From assembly GCF_009856825.1 (NCBI RefSeq), contig NZ_WVTD01000008.1, positions 1-64,000 of the forward strand: a stretch of DNA of 64,000 bases, written 5' to 3'. Source of the stretch: Novosphingobium silvae. Lineage in GTDB: Bacteria > Pseudomonadota > Alphaproteobacteria > Sphingomonadales > Sphingomonadaceae. Each line of letters begins with the position of its first letter. Positions within the stretch are counted from its first letter, which is position 1. The translations under genes were made by a program, and so were the position numbers. Positions 10,301-18,256 of the stretch are shown piece by piece. The notes under the pieces are model-generated. The model was not told the DNA's origin. It did no database searches and was given only the letters and a program-made list of their open reading frames with translations.

Positions 10301-11096
10301 CAATCCGGCCGCCGAACGCCACCGCGCCGAGACCGCCGCTCTCGGCGCGCTCGGGGAAAACCACGAAGCCGCCGCGCGGCGCGCCGGAACGCGCGTCTTC
10401 GGCTCGAAGCCGGGAGCCTATGGCGCCGGGCTTCAGGCGATGATCGACGAAAAGCTGTGGCACGACCGCGCAGACCTTGCAGGCGTCTATCTCGACTGGG
10501 GCAGCTATGCCTATGGCGGCGGGGTGGAGGGAGAGGCCGAACGCGAACTGTTCGCAACTCGCCTCACGCAGGCCGACGCCGTGGTCCAGAACCAGGACAA
10601 CCGTGAGCACGACCTGCTGGACAGCGACGACTATTACCAGTTCGAAGGCGGCATCGCCGCAGCGGTCGAGCACCTGTCCGGCCGCAGGCCCCTGTCCTAT
10701 CACAACGACCACAGCCGGCCGGAGCGCCCGGTGGTGCGCACGCTGGAGGACGAGATCGGCCGGATCGTGCGTGCACGCGTGACCAATCCCAAGTGGATCG
10801 CGGGGGTCATGCGCCATGGCTACAAGGGAGCGTTCGAGATCGCGGCGTCGGTGGATTATCTCTTCGCCTTCGCCGCCACGACGCATGCCGTGAAGGACCA
10901 TCACTTCGACGCCGTGCACGCCGCCTTCATCGAGGACGAGGAAGTTCGCGCCTTCATGGCCGAGGCGAACCCGGCGGCCCTGCGCGAGACCGCCGCCCGC
11001 CTTGCCGAGGCCCTGGAGCGCGGCATGTGGAGCCCCCGATCGAACAGCGCGGGCATCCTGCTCGCCGAGCTTTCAAGTCCTTCCGCAGGAGTATGA
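7347..11096 (+). CDS. cobN: Aerobic cobaltochelatase large subunit CobN
   Basis: Large 1249-residue subunit that inserts cobalt into hydrogenobyrinate a,c-diamide in the cytoplasm, working with the CobS/CobT AAA motor. The CobN/BchH-type core is recognisable from about residue 480 to the end, including VHVGKHGNLEWLPGK, NVAAYW-free BchH-like Gly-rich stretches, YHNDHSRPE and the C-terminal HGYKGAFE motif. Length fits the family (about 1250). It overlaps cobW by 1 nt. cobS and cobT are not in this window, so the chelatase must be completed from elsewhere in the genome. Confidence 0.95.
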   Translation: MHLLSATPGSISNGEEAIDLDQAPGDIVILTVADSELACFAAAAAQLDDGGPSVRLANLLQLKHPYSIDLYVEKVIAHARFVCVILLGGKSYWPYGIDEIAGLAQRRGIAFAAIAEGRDADPALNRACTLPPSDVQRLRDYIRQGGTANALSFLRTAARLIGEDCGPLDDPVPVADAGLYLPGVDRPMLSDLRSRWKPGAPVALLVFYRALMIAGTLDAVDALLSGLEAQGLNTAAVHVRSLREPFAIDWLGGLMGEIGPDVIVNATSFAASSSGEPRTPGVLERADCPILQVAFAGVEEDDWRAAARGLGPRDLAMNVALPEVDGRLFTRAVAFKAAERFDEVTQCGIVVPRVAPDRVSFVSRLAANWARLRRTSPCDRRVALVLANYPNRDGRIGNGVGLDTPASAASILQSLRAAGYDTGEAPEDGAGLMALMTGSVTNDLSSLAREGGVALPLADYDTFLSKVPEQARRMVLDRWGLPQEDPFVRDGAFRLPVHRFGNVAVAVQPARGYNIDPKETYHDPALPPPHAYLAFHAWLEGQFGAQAIVHVGKHGNLEWLPGKAVSLSSDCFPEICAGPVPQLYPFIVNDPGEGTQAKRRIGAVVVDHLTPPLTRAESYGPLKQLEALVDEYYLAAGMDPRRLERLRRDILDLARSHGLDKDAGASGDGDDALSAIDNYLCELKELQIRDGLHIFGHSPENRLRRDLLVALARTPRGHDRDGQASLLRAMADDLSLGFDPLDCRMGDRWEGPRPDALAAVSADPWRTLGDTVERLELLAAQMVETSATPARGEPVGPRTAAVLADITDDLAPRVDRCGASEAAALLAGLAGRFVAPGPSGAPTRGRPDVLPTGRNFFSVDTRAVPTAVAWDLGQRSAQLLVEDYLQREGEYPRAMALSAWGTANMRTGGDDIAQALALMGVRPRWEWSSGRVTGFEIMTVAELGRPRVDVTLRVSGFFRDAFPEQMDLIDSAARAVMALDEPPGDNPAAERHRAETAALGALGENHEAAARRAGTRVFGSKPGAYGAGLQAMIDEKLWHDRADLAGVYLDWGSYAYGGGVEGEAERELFATRLTQADAVVQNQDNREHDLLDSDDYYQFEGGIAAAVEHLSGRRPLSYHNDHSRPERPVVRTLEDEIGRIVRARVTNPKWIAGVMRHGYKGAFEIAASVDYLFAFAATTHAVKDHHFDAVHAAFIEDEEVRAFMAEANPAALRETAARLAEALERGMWSPRSNSAGILLAELSSPSAGV

Positions 11097-11098
11097 AC

Positions 11099-11707
11099 AT
11101 GGTGGAACGCACCGAGGAACGCCACACCGAGAAGATGAAGAAAAAGCAGGCCGCTCATGACCGGATCATGGCCGGCAAGACGGTCGAGAAAGGGCTGCTG
11201 ATCGTCCATACCGGCAAAGGCAAAGGCAAGACCACGGCCGCGCTGGGCATGGTGGTACGCGCCATTGGTCACGGCAAGAAGGTGGGGGTCGTGCAGTTCG
11301 TGAAAGGCGCGATGACCACCGGTGAGAAGGCCGTCTTCGACGCCTTCTCCGACAACGTAGAATTCAAGCCAATGGGCGAAGGCTTCACCTGGAACACGCA
11401 GGACCGCGCCCGCGACATCGCGCTGGCCCGCGAGGCGTGGGACGAGGTTCGGCGCATGGTTGCCGATCCCGCCTATGACATGGTCCTCGCCGACGAGCTC
11501 AATATCGTTCTTCGGTACGACTACCTGCCCGTCGAGGAGGTGCTGGAAGTGCTTTCAGCGCGGGGCGAAATGAAGCACGTGATCGTGACCGGCCGGAATG
11601 CGCCCGAGGCGCTGGTGGAGCAGGCCGACCTCGTTACCGAGATGACGCTGGTGAAGCACCCCTTCCGGGAGCAAGGCGTCAAGGCACAGGCCGGCATCGA
11701 GTTCTGA
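11099..11707 (+). CDS. cobO: Cob(I)yrinic acid a,c-diamide adenosyltransferase
   Basis: A 202-residue BtuR/CobO-type enzyme that transfers the adenosyl group from ATP to cob(I)alamin precursors. It carries the P-loop HTGKGKGKTTAALG near residue 40, and the LADELN and VTGRNAP motifs of the family. Two starts are possible: an ATG at 11093 overlapping the cobN stop, and the ATG at 11099. I prefer 11099 because the AGGAG at 11087-11091 is then 7 nt away instead of 1. The stop overlaps the bluB start (TGATG). Confidence 0.95.
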   Translation: MVERTEERHTEKMKKKQAAHDRIMAGKTVEKGLLIVHTGKGKGKTTAALGMVVRAIGHGKKVGVVQFVKGAMTTGEKAVFDAFSDNVEFKPMGEGFTWNTQDRARDIALAREAWDEVRRMVADPAYDMVLADELNIVLRYDYLPVEEVLEVLSARGEMKHVIVTGRNAPEALVEQADLVTEMTLVKHPFREQGVKAQAGIEF

Positions 11708-12354
11708 TGAACCCGCCAGCGGCATTGCCCCTTTTCGGCCCGCAGTTCCGCGAGGATCTCGCCTCGCTGCTGGCCTGGCGGCGCGATGTCCGGCATTTCC
11801 GGGCGGAGCCAGTGGGCGAAGAGACCATGGAGGAACTGCTCGCCGCCGCGCAGCTCGCGCCCTCGGTAGGCAATTCGCAGCCGTGGCGCTTCGTTCGTGT
11901 TCGCTCTTCGGCCTTGCGGGAGGGGATCGCCTGCCACGTCGACGAGGAAGTCGCACGCGCCGGAGCCGCGCTGGCCGCGCGGCGGGACGAGTATTCGGCG
12001 CTCAAGCTTCACGGCCTTCGCGAGGCGCCGGAGGTGCTTGCCGTCTTCTGCGACGAAGGGACCGAAGTGGGCGCGGGGCTCGGCGCCGCGACGATGCCCC
12101 GGACGCGCGAATGGTCGGTGGTGATGGCGATCCATACCCTGTGGCTGGCGGCCCGCGCCAGGGGGGTAGGGCTGGGCTGGGTCTCGATCCTCGATCCGGC
12201 CCACGTCACTGCCCTGCTGCAGGTGCCGCAAGACTGGCGTCTCGTTGCCCTGCTATGCCTGGGCAGACCGCAGGAAGACGACACCGTGCCCGAGCTTGAG
12301 CGCCGGGGCTGGCAGGCCCGCCTGGACTGGAGGACCCATGTCAGCGAGCGCTGA
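11707..12354 (+). CDS. bluB: 5,6-dimethylbenzimidazole synthase BluB
   Basis: A 215-residue nitroreductase-fold enzyme that cannibalises reduced FMN with oxygen to make dimethylbenzimidazole, the lower ligand of B12. The family N-terminus WRRDVRHF, the flavin-site SVGNSQPWRF and the C-terminal GLGWVSILDP are all present. It overlaps cobO by 1 nt and ends 14 nt inside the convergent binding-protein gene. Together with cobW, cobN and cobO this supports aerobic synthesis of true cobalamin. Confidence 0.93.
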   Translation: MNPPAALPLFGPQFREDLASLLAWRRDVRHFRAEPVGEETMEELLAAAQLAPSVGNSQPWRFVRVRSSALREGIACHVDEEVARAGAALAARRDEYSALKLHGLREAPEVLAVFCDEGTEVGAGLGAATMPRTREWSVVMAIHTLWLAARARGVGLGWVSILDPAHVTALLQVPQDWRLVALLCLGRPQEDDTVPELERRGWQARLDWRTHVSER

Positions 12355-13225
12355 CGACCTTTCCGGTGACGCCGCCGGACAGGGCCCGAGCGGCTTTCAC
12401 GTAGGCGGGCCCGCCGCAAACCGTCCATGCCTGCGGGATGCCGATCCGCGGGATGCCGTCCAGCACCGGATGATGCATCATCGCGGTACCCTGGTCGACG
12501 ACCCTGTCGGTGGCCGTGTCGACGACCAGGAAGTCCGGCCGAGCGGCCGTCAGTTCCTCAAGCCCCATCTGCGACAGCGCCGGTTTGCCGAGCTTGCCTG
12601 CGAGGTTGACCACTCCGACCCGTGTCATCAGGTCGTCGATCAACGTCCCGGTGCCGGTCAGGTATCCGCGCCGCTGGTAGTAGGCGGCGACGACCGGGCG
12701 GCGGGCCCTTGGCAGTCCGGCAAGTTCGCGATCCATTCGCGCGATGAGCGCCTCGCCCCGGGCCGGATGGCCCACCGCCTTCGCCACGTCGCGGATGGAA
12801 CGCCGGATATCGAGGTAGCTGTCGGGCGAGCGGAGATCCAGCGCGGGATACTTGCGCGCCTTCAGAACCGCGATCGCGGGGCTGCGCCGTGCGGGCATGC
12901 CGATGACCAGGTCCGGATCGATCGCCATGACTTCTTCGGCCGAGCCCTTGAGGATCGGCAGTCCGCGCGCCTGCGCGGCGGCCGCGGACATCGCCGGATC
13001 GCCGGCGTAGCGGGTCAGTCCCGCAATCTGCGAGCGATCCGCGAGCGCCAGCACGAGCTGGTCCGCGCACAGGTTGAGCGAGACGATGCGCCGGGGCACG
13101 CTATCCGCCCCGGCAGCGGGTACGGCAGCGGGCACGGCAGCGCTCCACGCAGCCCCTGCGAGCAGAACACCGGCCAGCGCGCCAAGCGCGATCTTGCCAG
13201 AACGAAGATATGCCGTAAGCGCCAT
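12341..13225 (-). CDS. btuF: BtuF-like periplasmic corrinoid/iron-type binding protein
   Basis: A 294-residue substrate-binding protein of the two-lobed class III (helical backbone) family. A signal peptide is visible (GKIALGALAGVLLAGAAWSA), followed by RRIVSLNLCADQLVLAL and AIDPDLVIGMPA, typical of B12 or siderophore binding proteins. I placed the start at the ATG for MALTAYLRSG; upstream residues look unlike coding sequence. It is divergent from the permease gene (71 nt apart) and overlaps bluB tail to tail. The B12 assignment rests on the neighbourhood; a siderophore ligand is possible. Confidence 0.8.
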   Translation of the reverse strand: MALTAYLRSGKIALGALAGVLLAGAAWSAAVPAAVPAAGADSVPRRIVSLNLCADQLVLALADRSQIAGLTRYAGDPAMSAAAAQARGLPILKGSAEEVMAIDPDLVIGMPARRSPAIAVLKARKYPALDLRSPDSYLDIRRSIRDVAKAVGHPARGEALIARMDRELAGLPRARRPVVAAYYQRRGYLTGTGTLIDDLMTRVGVVNLAGKLGKPALSQMGLEELTAARPDFLVVDTATDRVVDQGTAMMHHPVLDGIPRIGIPQAWTVCGGPAYVKAARALSGGVTGKVVSAR

Positions 13226-13296
13226 GCCAGCGCATCCATAGCAACACGATCCCGGGACACAAGCGTGACGGGAAACCAATCCATGCAGAGGTATTC

Positions 13297-14334
13297 GTGC
13301 TCGAAAACGCTTCGCCCACCCGTTTTGCGCGCCCCCGCTTTGGGCACACGCGGAGGCGGGCTCTGATCCCGCTGCTGCTGGCAGGAGTGCTGGTCGTGGC
13401 CCTTGCCTCTATGAGCCTTGGCCCGGTTTCCCTGCCGCTGCCGCGCATCCTTGCGGCAATGAGCGGGAATGCAGACACCGTCGCAAGGGCGATCCTGTTC
13501 GAACTGCGCCTGCCGCGCACGCTGGTGGGGCTGCTGGTCGGCGGCATGCTGGGCCTCGCGGGGGCCGTGCTGCAGGGCTATCTGCGCAATCCGCTTGCCG
13601 AGCCTTCGGTGCTTGGCGCATCCAACTCGGCCGCGCTCGGGGCCGTGGCGGCGATCTACTTCGGTGTCGCGGAATGGCATGTCGCCATGCTTCCGCTTCT
13701 TTCGATCGGATCCGGCCTTGTCGCGCTCGTGCTTCTCTTCCTGCTCGCGGGCAGATCGGAGAGCCCGCTCACGCTCATCCTGGCGGGCATCGCGGTATCG
13801 ACACTCGCCGGTGCGGCGATCAGCCTGGCGCTCAACCTTTCGCCCAATCCGTTCGCCGCGATGGAGATCATGGCCTGGCTCCTCGGCTCCATCGAGAACC
13901 GGACGATGGAGCATGTCTGGATCGCCCTGCCCTGCACCTTGCTGGGCGCGGCTCTCCTTCTCCACGATCCCCGTGCGCTCGACGCGCTGGCGATCGGCGA
14001 GGACGGCGCCCGCTCGCTCGGAGTGGATCTTCGCGGGACGCGCCGCCGCCTGCTCGCGGGTCTTGCGATCGGCGTGGGGGGCGCCGTCGCGGTATCGGGG
14101 TCGATCGGTTTCGTCGGCTTGATCGTTCCCCATCTCGTACGGCCGCTGACGGATCGCAGTCCGTCCGCCGTGCTGCTGCCCTCGCTGCTCGGCGGCGCGG
14201 TCCTTCTCTCGGGAGCGGACATCCTGGTGCGCCTGATCCCCACTTCCAGCGAACTCAAGCTGGGTGTCGTCACCGCCTTTCTCGGCGTGCCCATCTTCCT
14301 TGTCCACCTCCTGCGGGAGCGCCGCTCATGGTGA
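13297..14334 (+). CDS. btuC: BtuC-like FecCD-family permease
   Basis: A 345-residue inner-membrane permease with about ten helices and the FecCD hallmarks RLPRTLVGLLVGGMLGLAG, NPLAEPSVLGAS and GFVGLIVPHLVR. It probably forms the channel of a B12 importer with the neighbouring ATPase and binding protein. The start is a GTG; there is little room for an upstream ATG. It overlaps the ATPase gene by 7 nt. Iron-siderophore import is the main alternative. Confidence 0.88.
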   Translation: MLENASPTRFARPRFGHTRRRALIPLLLAGVLVVALASMSLGPVSLPLPRILAAMSGNADTVARAILFELRLPRTLVGLLVGGMLGLAGAVLQGYLRNPLAEPSVLGASNSAALGAVAAIYFGVAEWHVAMLPLLSIGSGLVALVLLFLLAGRSESPLTLILAGIAVSTLAGAAISLALNLSPNPFAAMEIMAWLLGSIENRTMEHVWIALPCTLLGAALLLHDPRALDALAIGEDGARSLGVDLRGTRRRLLAGLAIGVGGAVAVSGSIGFVGLIVPHLVRPLTDRSPSAVLLPSLLGGAVLLSGADILVRLIPTSSELKLGVVTAFLGVPIFLVHLLRERRSW

Positions 14335-15122
14335 CCATCGCCGTCAAGGGCCTTTCGGCGGACCTGGGTGGCCGGGCCGTGCTGACCAACATGTCGACCG
14401 TGCTGCGCAGCGGGACGCTGACCGGGGTGATCGGCCCGAACGGCGCGGGCAAGTCAACGTTCGTGCGCGCGATCCTTGGCCTGCTGCCGGCGCTGGAAGG
14501 TTCGGTCACGATAGACGGGCGGGACATTGCAGGACTGTCCCCGCGCGATATCGCACGTGCCATCGCCTACCTGCCGCAGGGCCATACGCTGCACTGGCCG
14601 CTCACCGTGGAGCGAGTCGTCTCGCTCGGACGCCTGCCGCATCTCGGGCCCATGTCCCGGGTCGGCGAACACGATCTGGAGGCCGTGCGCCAGGCCATGA
14701 TCCGCGCCGACATCGTGCACCTGTCCGGCCGGACCGTCACCGAACTGTCCGGGGGAGAGCGGGCCCGGGTCATGCTGGCCAGGGCACTGGCGGCAGACGC
14801 GCGCGGGATCGTCGCGGACGAGCCGCTCGCCTCGCTCGACCCCGGCCACCAGATCGACGTGATGGAACTGCTCGCACGCGAAGCAAGGCAGGGCGCGATG
14901 GTCGTCACGGTCCTGCACGACCTCACCATGGCGGCCCGCTACTGCGACCGGCTTCTGCTGCTCGACCGCGGCGTGCTGGTTGCGGAAGGAACGCCGCGCG
15001 AGGTGCTGAGCGCCGAACGGCTGCGGACCGTCTACGGGATCACCGGATACATGGACATGGCCGGAGCATCGCCCATGGTGGTCCCGCTTGGCCGGTATCG
15101 AGATCGTCAGGAGCAGGGGTAA
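14328..15122 (+). CDS. btuD: BtuD/FecE-like ABC transporter ATPase
   Basis: A 264-residue ATPase with Walker A GPNGAGKST, signature LSGGERARVMLARALA, Walker B IVADEPLASLDP and the switch His in VTVLHD. The start overlaps the permease stop by 7 nt (ATGGTGA), so the two are translationally coupled. With the permease and the divergent binding protein it completes a B12-type ABC importer. Substrate specificity is inferred from adjacency to the riboswitch-controlled cob genes. Confidence 0.88.
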   Translation: MVTIAVKGLSADLGGRAVLTNMSTVLRSGTLTGVIGPNGAGKSTFVRAILGLLPALEGSVTIDGRDIAGLSPRDIARAIAYLPQGHTLHWPLTVERVVSLGRLPHLGPMSRVGEHDLEAVRQAMIRADIVHLSGRTVTELSGGERARVMLARALAADARGIVADEPLASLDPGHQIDVMELLAREARQGAMVVTVLHDLTMAARYCDRLLLLDRGVLVAEGTPREVLSAERLRTVYGITGYMDMAGASPMVVPLGRYRDRQEQG

Positions 15123-15138
15123 GCGCGGGCGCCCTGCC

Positions 15139-16506
15139 TCACTCGATCGGCCACTCGCTGACGAGCGGCAGTCCCGAACGGCCGAGCACCGCCTCGGCCA
15201 TGGCCTGTGCCTCTTCGAACAGCGCGTCCTCGTCCATCGTCGTGCAGCGGTAGTCATCGACGACGCGCAGGCCATCGATCCAGACCGAGTGCACACTGCG
15301 TCCATCGGCGGAGGCTATCAGTTGTTCGACCGGGTTGTTGAGCGGCCGCCATTCCGGGCGGCGGGTGTCATGGGCCACGATGTCCGCCTTCATGCCGACG
15401 GCAAGGGCGCCGATCCGGTCGGAAAGGCCAAGCACTTTCGCGCCGTTCAGCGTCGCCATCTCGAGCGCCTCGTGCGCAGGGAAGATCGATCGATCCTCGC
15501 GCGCGTCGCGGAAGAGCGAGGCCATCAGAGCGGTGACGCGCAGCATGTCGTGGTTGTCCGCGCCGTCCGTCCCCAGAGCGATGTTCACCCCGGCCCGGGC
15601 CATTTCGGGGAAAAGCCCGCGCGGCGTGACTCCATAGCCGCTGCGGATGGATGCATCGGGGCAATGGGTGACATGGGTTCCGCTGGCCGCCACGAGGTCC
15701 GCCTCGCTGCTGTCGATATGGACCATGTGCACCAGGTTGAGGTGCTCGCCCAGCACGCCCAGGTCGGAAAGGTGCTGCACCGCGCGGCGGCCGGTGTTCG
15801 CAAGATACCAGTTGGAGTCCCCTGAGACCGGGCTCATGTGCGCGGACACGCCCGTGCCGGTGCGCTTCGCGAGATCGGTCGCCTGACGCCAGAGCGCATC
15901 CGTCGCCGTCATGTGGCCGATGAGATTGGGCCAGGCCGCGATGCGCCGCCCGTCCTGCGGATAGCGCGCCAGATCGTTTCCAAGCGCGGCAAGGGCGGCG
16001 CGGGTCAGTCCCTCAGCGTCGGCAGCGGGCTCCCAGGCGCGGTCCTCGGTCCAGCGGCCGATACGGGCGCGAATGCCGGTATCGTCGATCGCCGCCATGA
16101 CTTCGTCGAAGGCGATGATGGTGCCTGCTTCCAGGAAGGTCGTCGTCCCGGTGCGCAGCATGGCCGCGATGGCAAGCTTCGCGGCCGTGGCCTGCTCGGC
16201 GGGAGTGTGGTCCTTGTAGAGCGGAATGACCCACCGTCCCAGCGTCTCGTCGAACGGCAGATCGCCCGGAATGAAACCGCGTATCAGCGTCTCGGTGATG
16301 TGAACATGGCAGTTCACCAGCCCCGGAGTGAGCAGGAAGGAGGAGCCGTCGATCACCTCGGCCGCCTCGATCCCGGCAAGCGCCGCCGCCTTGTCGACCG
16401 CGACGATGGTGTCGCCCGAAAAGGCAATGGCACCGTCGCGAATGATGCGGCGCCTTGCGTCCATCGTGATGATGGTCGCACCGGTGATGAGAGTGTCTGC
16501 CTGCAT
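15139..16506 (-). CDS. TRZ/ATZ-type metal-dependent amidohydrolase (copy A)
   Basis: A 455-residue cytosine-deaminase or chlorohydrolase-like enzyme, likely a mononuclear-metal deaminase or amidohydrolase. Motifs are NCHVHIT (first metal His pair), SAHMSP, LVHMVHID and LGTDGADN (catalytic Asp). The C-terminus (LKADIVAHDTRRPEWRP type) is characteristic. I use the ATG for MQADTLITGA; the longer frame adds 12 unsupported residues. It lies downstream of the amidase and AtzG-like genes on the same strand with a 94-nt gap. Copy B at 30307 is a clear paralogue. Confidence 0.88.
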   Translation of the reverse strand: MQADTLITGATIITMDARRRIIRDGAIAFSGDTIVAVDKAAALAGIEAAEVIDGSSFLLTPGLVNCHVHITETLIRGFIPGDLPFDETLGRWVIPLYKDHTPAEQATAAKLAIAAMLRTGTTTFLEAGTIIAFDEVMAAIDDTGIRARIGRWTEDRAWEPAADAEGLTRAALAALGNDLARYPQDGRRIAAWPNLIGHMTATDALWRQATDLAKRTGTGVSAHMSPVSGDSNWYLANTGRRAVQHLSDLGVLGEHLNLVHMVHIDSSEADLVAASGTHVTHCPDASIRSGYGVTPRGLFPEMARAGVNIALGTDGADNHDMLRVTALMASLFRDAREDRSIFPAHEALEMATLNGAKVLGLSDRIGALAVGMKADIVAHDTRRPEWRPLNNPVEQLIASADGRSVHSVWIDGLRVVDDYRCTTMDEDALFEEAQAMAEAVLGRSGLPLVSEWPIE

Positions 16507-16600
16507 GCGTCCCCGCGAGTTACCCGGCCAGCCTAGCGCCACGTGCCTGCCCGGCTTGTGCAGGTGCGGCGCAATTCTTGACGCATTCGCCCTTGAGGGA

Positions 16601-17944
16601 TCAGGCGGGCGGCGCAGGGACCGCGCAGAGCCCTTTCTCGATCAGTTGCCGGGCGGCGCGAAACAGCAGCGGTTCGTGTCCGGCCGCGCTGATCAACTGG
16701 ATGCCCAGCGGCATGGCGAGATCTCCCGCCAGCGGCAGCACCAGCGCGGGCAGGCCCATGAGGCTGATGGGCTGGGTGTAGATGCCAAGGTGGCTGCGCG
16801 CCGGGATCGACTTGCCCTCGAACGTCATCACCGGATCGCTGATGAGCGGGGCGAAGCCGGGCGCGGCGGGCGTGAAGAGGACGTCGGCCAGCTCGAACTG
16901 GCGGCGCAGGCGTCCCTGGATCCAGCTGCGGAAGCGCTGGGCGGCGAGGTAGTCGTCGCTCGGCAGGAGCAGGCCCGCCAGCATGCGGTCGCGGACGGGC
17001 GGCTCGAACTGCATCGGATCCGCCTCGAGCGCGGGTCGATGAAGGCTGGCGCCTTCGGCCGCGATGATTACCGATGCGGCGGCGCGGGCGATCTCGGAAT
17101 GTGGCAGCTCGAAGCCGATGCGGCCAAGCCGCGACCAGAAGGCGTCCAGCGGAGCGCGCATTTCTTCGGAAATGTTGTCGTCGAACCAGCTCAGCAGCCG
17201 GCCGAAGGCAATCTCCCCGCGCAGCGTGTCCGACCGTTCGGGCGCCCCTTCGCGCAGGACCGTGCGGACGAGAGCAAGGTCGTCGAGATCGCGCCCCAGC
17301 GCCCCCACCACATCCAGGCTCTCGACGAAGGGGTAGACGCCGTCCCGCGGAAGATCGCCGTAGGTCGGCTTCAGTCCGATAACGCCCGTAAGCGCGGCCG
17401 GCACGCGGAGCGATCCGTTCGTATCGAACGCCAGGCTGATGGGCACCGTCCCGGTTGCGACCGCCACGGCCGAGCCCCCCGCCGCTCCGCCCGAGACCCT
17501 TGCGTTGTCGTGCGGATTGAAGGTCGTGCCATAGTGGGCGTTCATGGTGACGAAACCGTATCCCAGCTCGTCCATGTTCTGCGTGCCCACGAGCACGGCT
17601 CCCGCCGCCTCCAGCAAGGCGATGGCCTTGGCGTCCCTGCTGGCGAATGCGGCGGCAAGGCGCGTTCGCGACCCTGCGGTGGTGATCTCGCCTGCGACAT
17701 CGAACAGGTCGGCAACGCCGAACGGCACGCCGGCGAGAGGACCGGGATCGAGCCCTGCCTCCACCAGCTTGTCGACGGCTGCGGCACGCAGCATGGCGCG
17801 CTTGCGCAGGAGACGGGTGAAGCCGCTGCGCTCGCGCCCGAGCGCTTCGGCCCGGTCCAGCGCCCGGCCGCACAGGGTCACCGCCGTCGTCTGGCCCGAC
17901 CGCACTTGCGCGGCCATCGCGATCGCAGTCGGCGAGCCGGTCAT
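16601..17944 (-). CDS. AtzE-like amidase-signature protein lacking catalytic Lys and cis-Ser
   Basis: A 447-residue protein of the amidase signature family, closest in style to AtzE/GatA-like amidases. The fold landmarks are clear: PLAGVPFGVADLFD, VGTQNMDELGYG, GGAAGGSAVAVATG, DTNGSLRVPAALTGV and GLKPTYG. Active members have Lys at the position occupied here by Ala78 (GVPFaVKdLFD in relatives) and Ser at Ala154 (GGSSGGS); only the nucleophile-position Ser178 remains. The codons are plainly Ala (GCC, GCG), so simple amidase chemistry is doubtful. It begins 2 nt after the AtzG-like gene. Confidence 0.85.
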   Translation of the reverse strand: MTGSPTAIAMAAQVRSGQTTAVTLCGRALDRAEALGRERSGFTRLLRKRAMLRAAAVDKLVEAGLDPGPLAGVPFGVADLFDVAGEITTAGSRTRLAAAFASRDAKAIALLEAAGAVLVGTQNMDELGYGFVTMNAHYGTTFNPHDNARVSGGAAGGSAVAVATGTVPISLAFDTNGSLRVPAALTGVIGLKPTYGDLPRDGVYPFVESLDVVGALGRDLDDLALVRTVLREGAPERSDTLRGEIAFGRLLSWFDDNISEEMRAPLDAFWSRLGRIGFELPHSEIARAAASVIIAAEGASLHRPALEADPMQFEPPVRDRMLAGLLLPSDDYLAAQRFRSWIQGRLRRQFELADVLFTPAAPGFAPLISDPVMTFEGKSIPARSHLGIYTQPISLMGLPALVLPLAGDLAMPLGIQLISAAGHEPLLFRAARQLIEKGLCAVPAPPA

Positions 17945-17946
17945 GC

Positions 17947-18147
17947 TCAGGCCTCGAAGCGCATGGCACTGGCGCTGCGCGGATCAAGCGCGAAGGCGCG
18001 CAGCGTCGCCACGTGGTCCTGCAGGACGATCAGGTTGGCAAGGACGCCGGCCGTGCAAGCGTCAGGTGCCGAGATCCCGGCCTCGGCCATGCGCGTGCGC
18101 ACGCTCTCCAGCGTGGGACGAGCAGCCTGCCCCCTATCCTGCGCCAC
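17947..18147 (-). CDS. AtzG-like small partner subunit (DUF4089 type)
   Basis: A 66-residue acidic-helical protein. The core (AGISAPDACTAGVLANL, then LRAFALDPRSASAMRFEA) fits DUF4089/AtzG, the small subunit that binds AtzE amidase. I chose the GTG at 18147 because AAGGAGGA precedes it by 5 nt, which gives a length close to AtzG (about 68). A longer frame from an upstream ATG has no good ribosome binding site. The stop is 2 nt before the amidase ATG, as expected for subunits of one complex. Confidence 0.75.
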   Translation of the reverse strand: MAQDRGQAARPTLESVRTRMAEAGISAPDACTAGVLANLIVLQDHVATLRAFALDPRSASAMRFEA

Positions 18148-18256
18148 CGCATCCTCCTTCGCGCCAAGTGTCAGCGGCACCCTTACAGCCTTGCCAACCG
18201 GCGGCAAGGCCTTCGCGCAGGCAAATGGAGGACGCGGCGGCGGGCCAGGGCGCCGT

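Noticed and set aside
8682..10919. 745-codon minus-strand frame opposite cobN
   Set aside because: The plus strand has full CobN motifs; the opposite frame has no domain or ribosome site.
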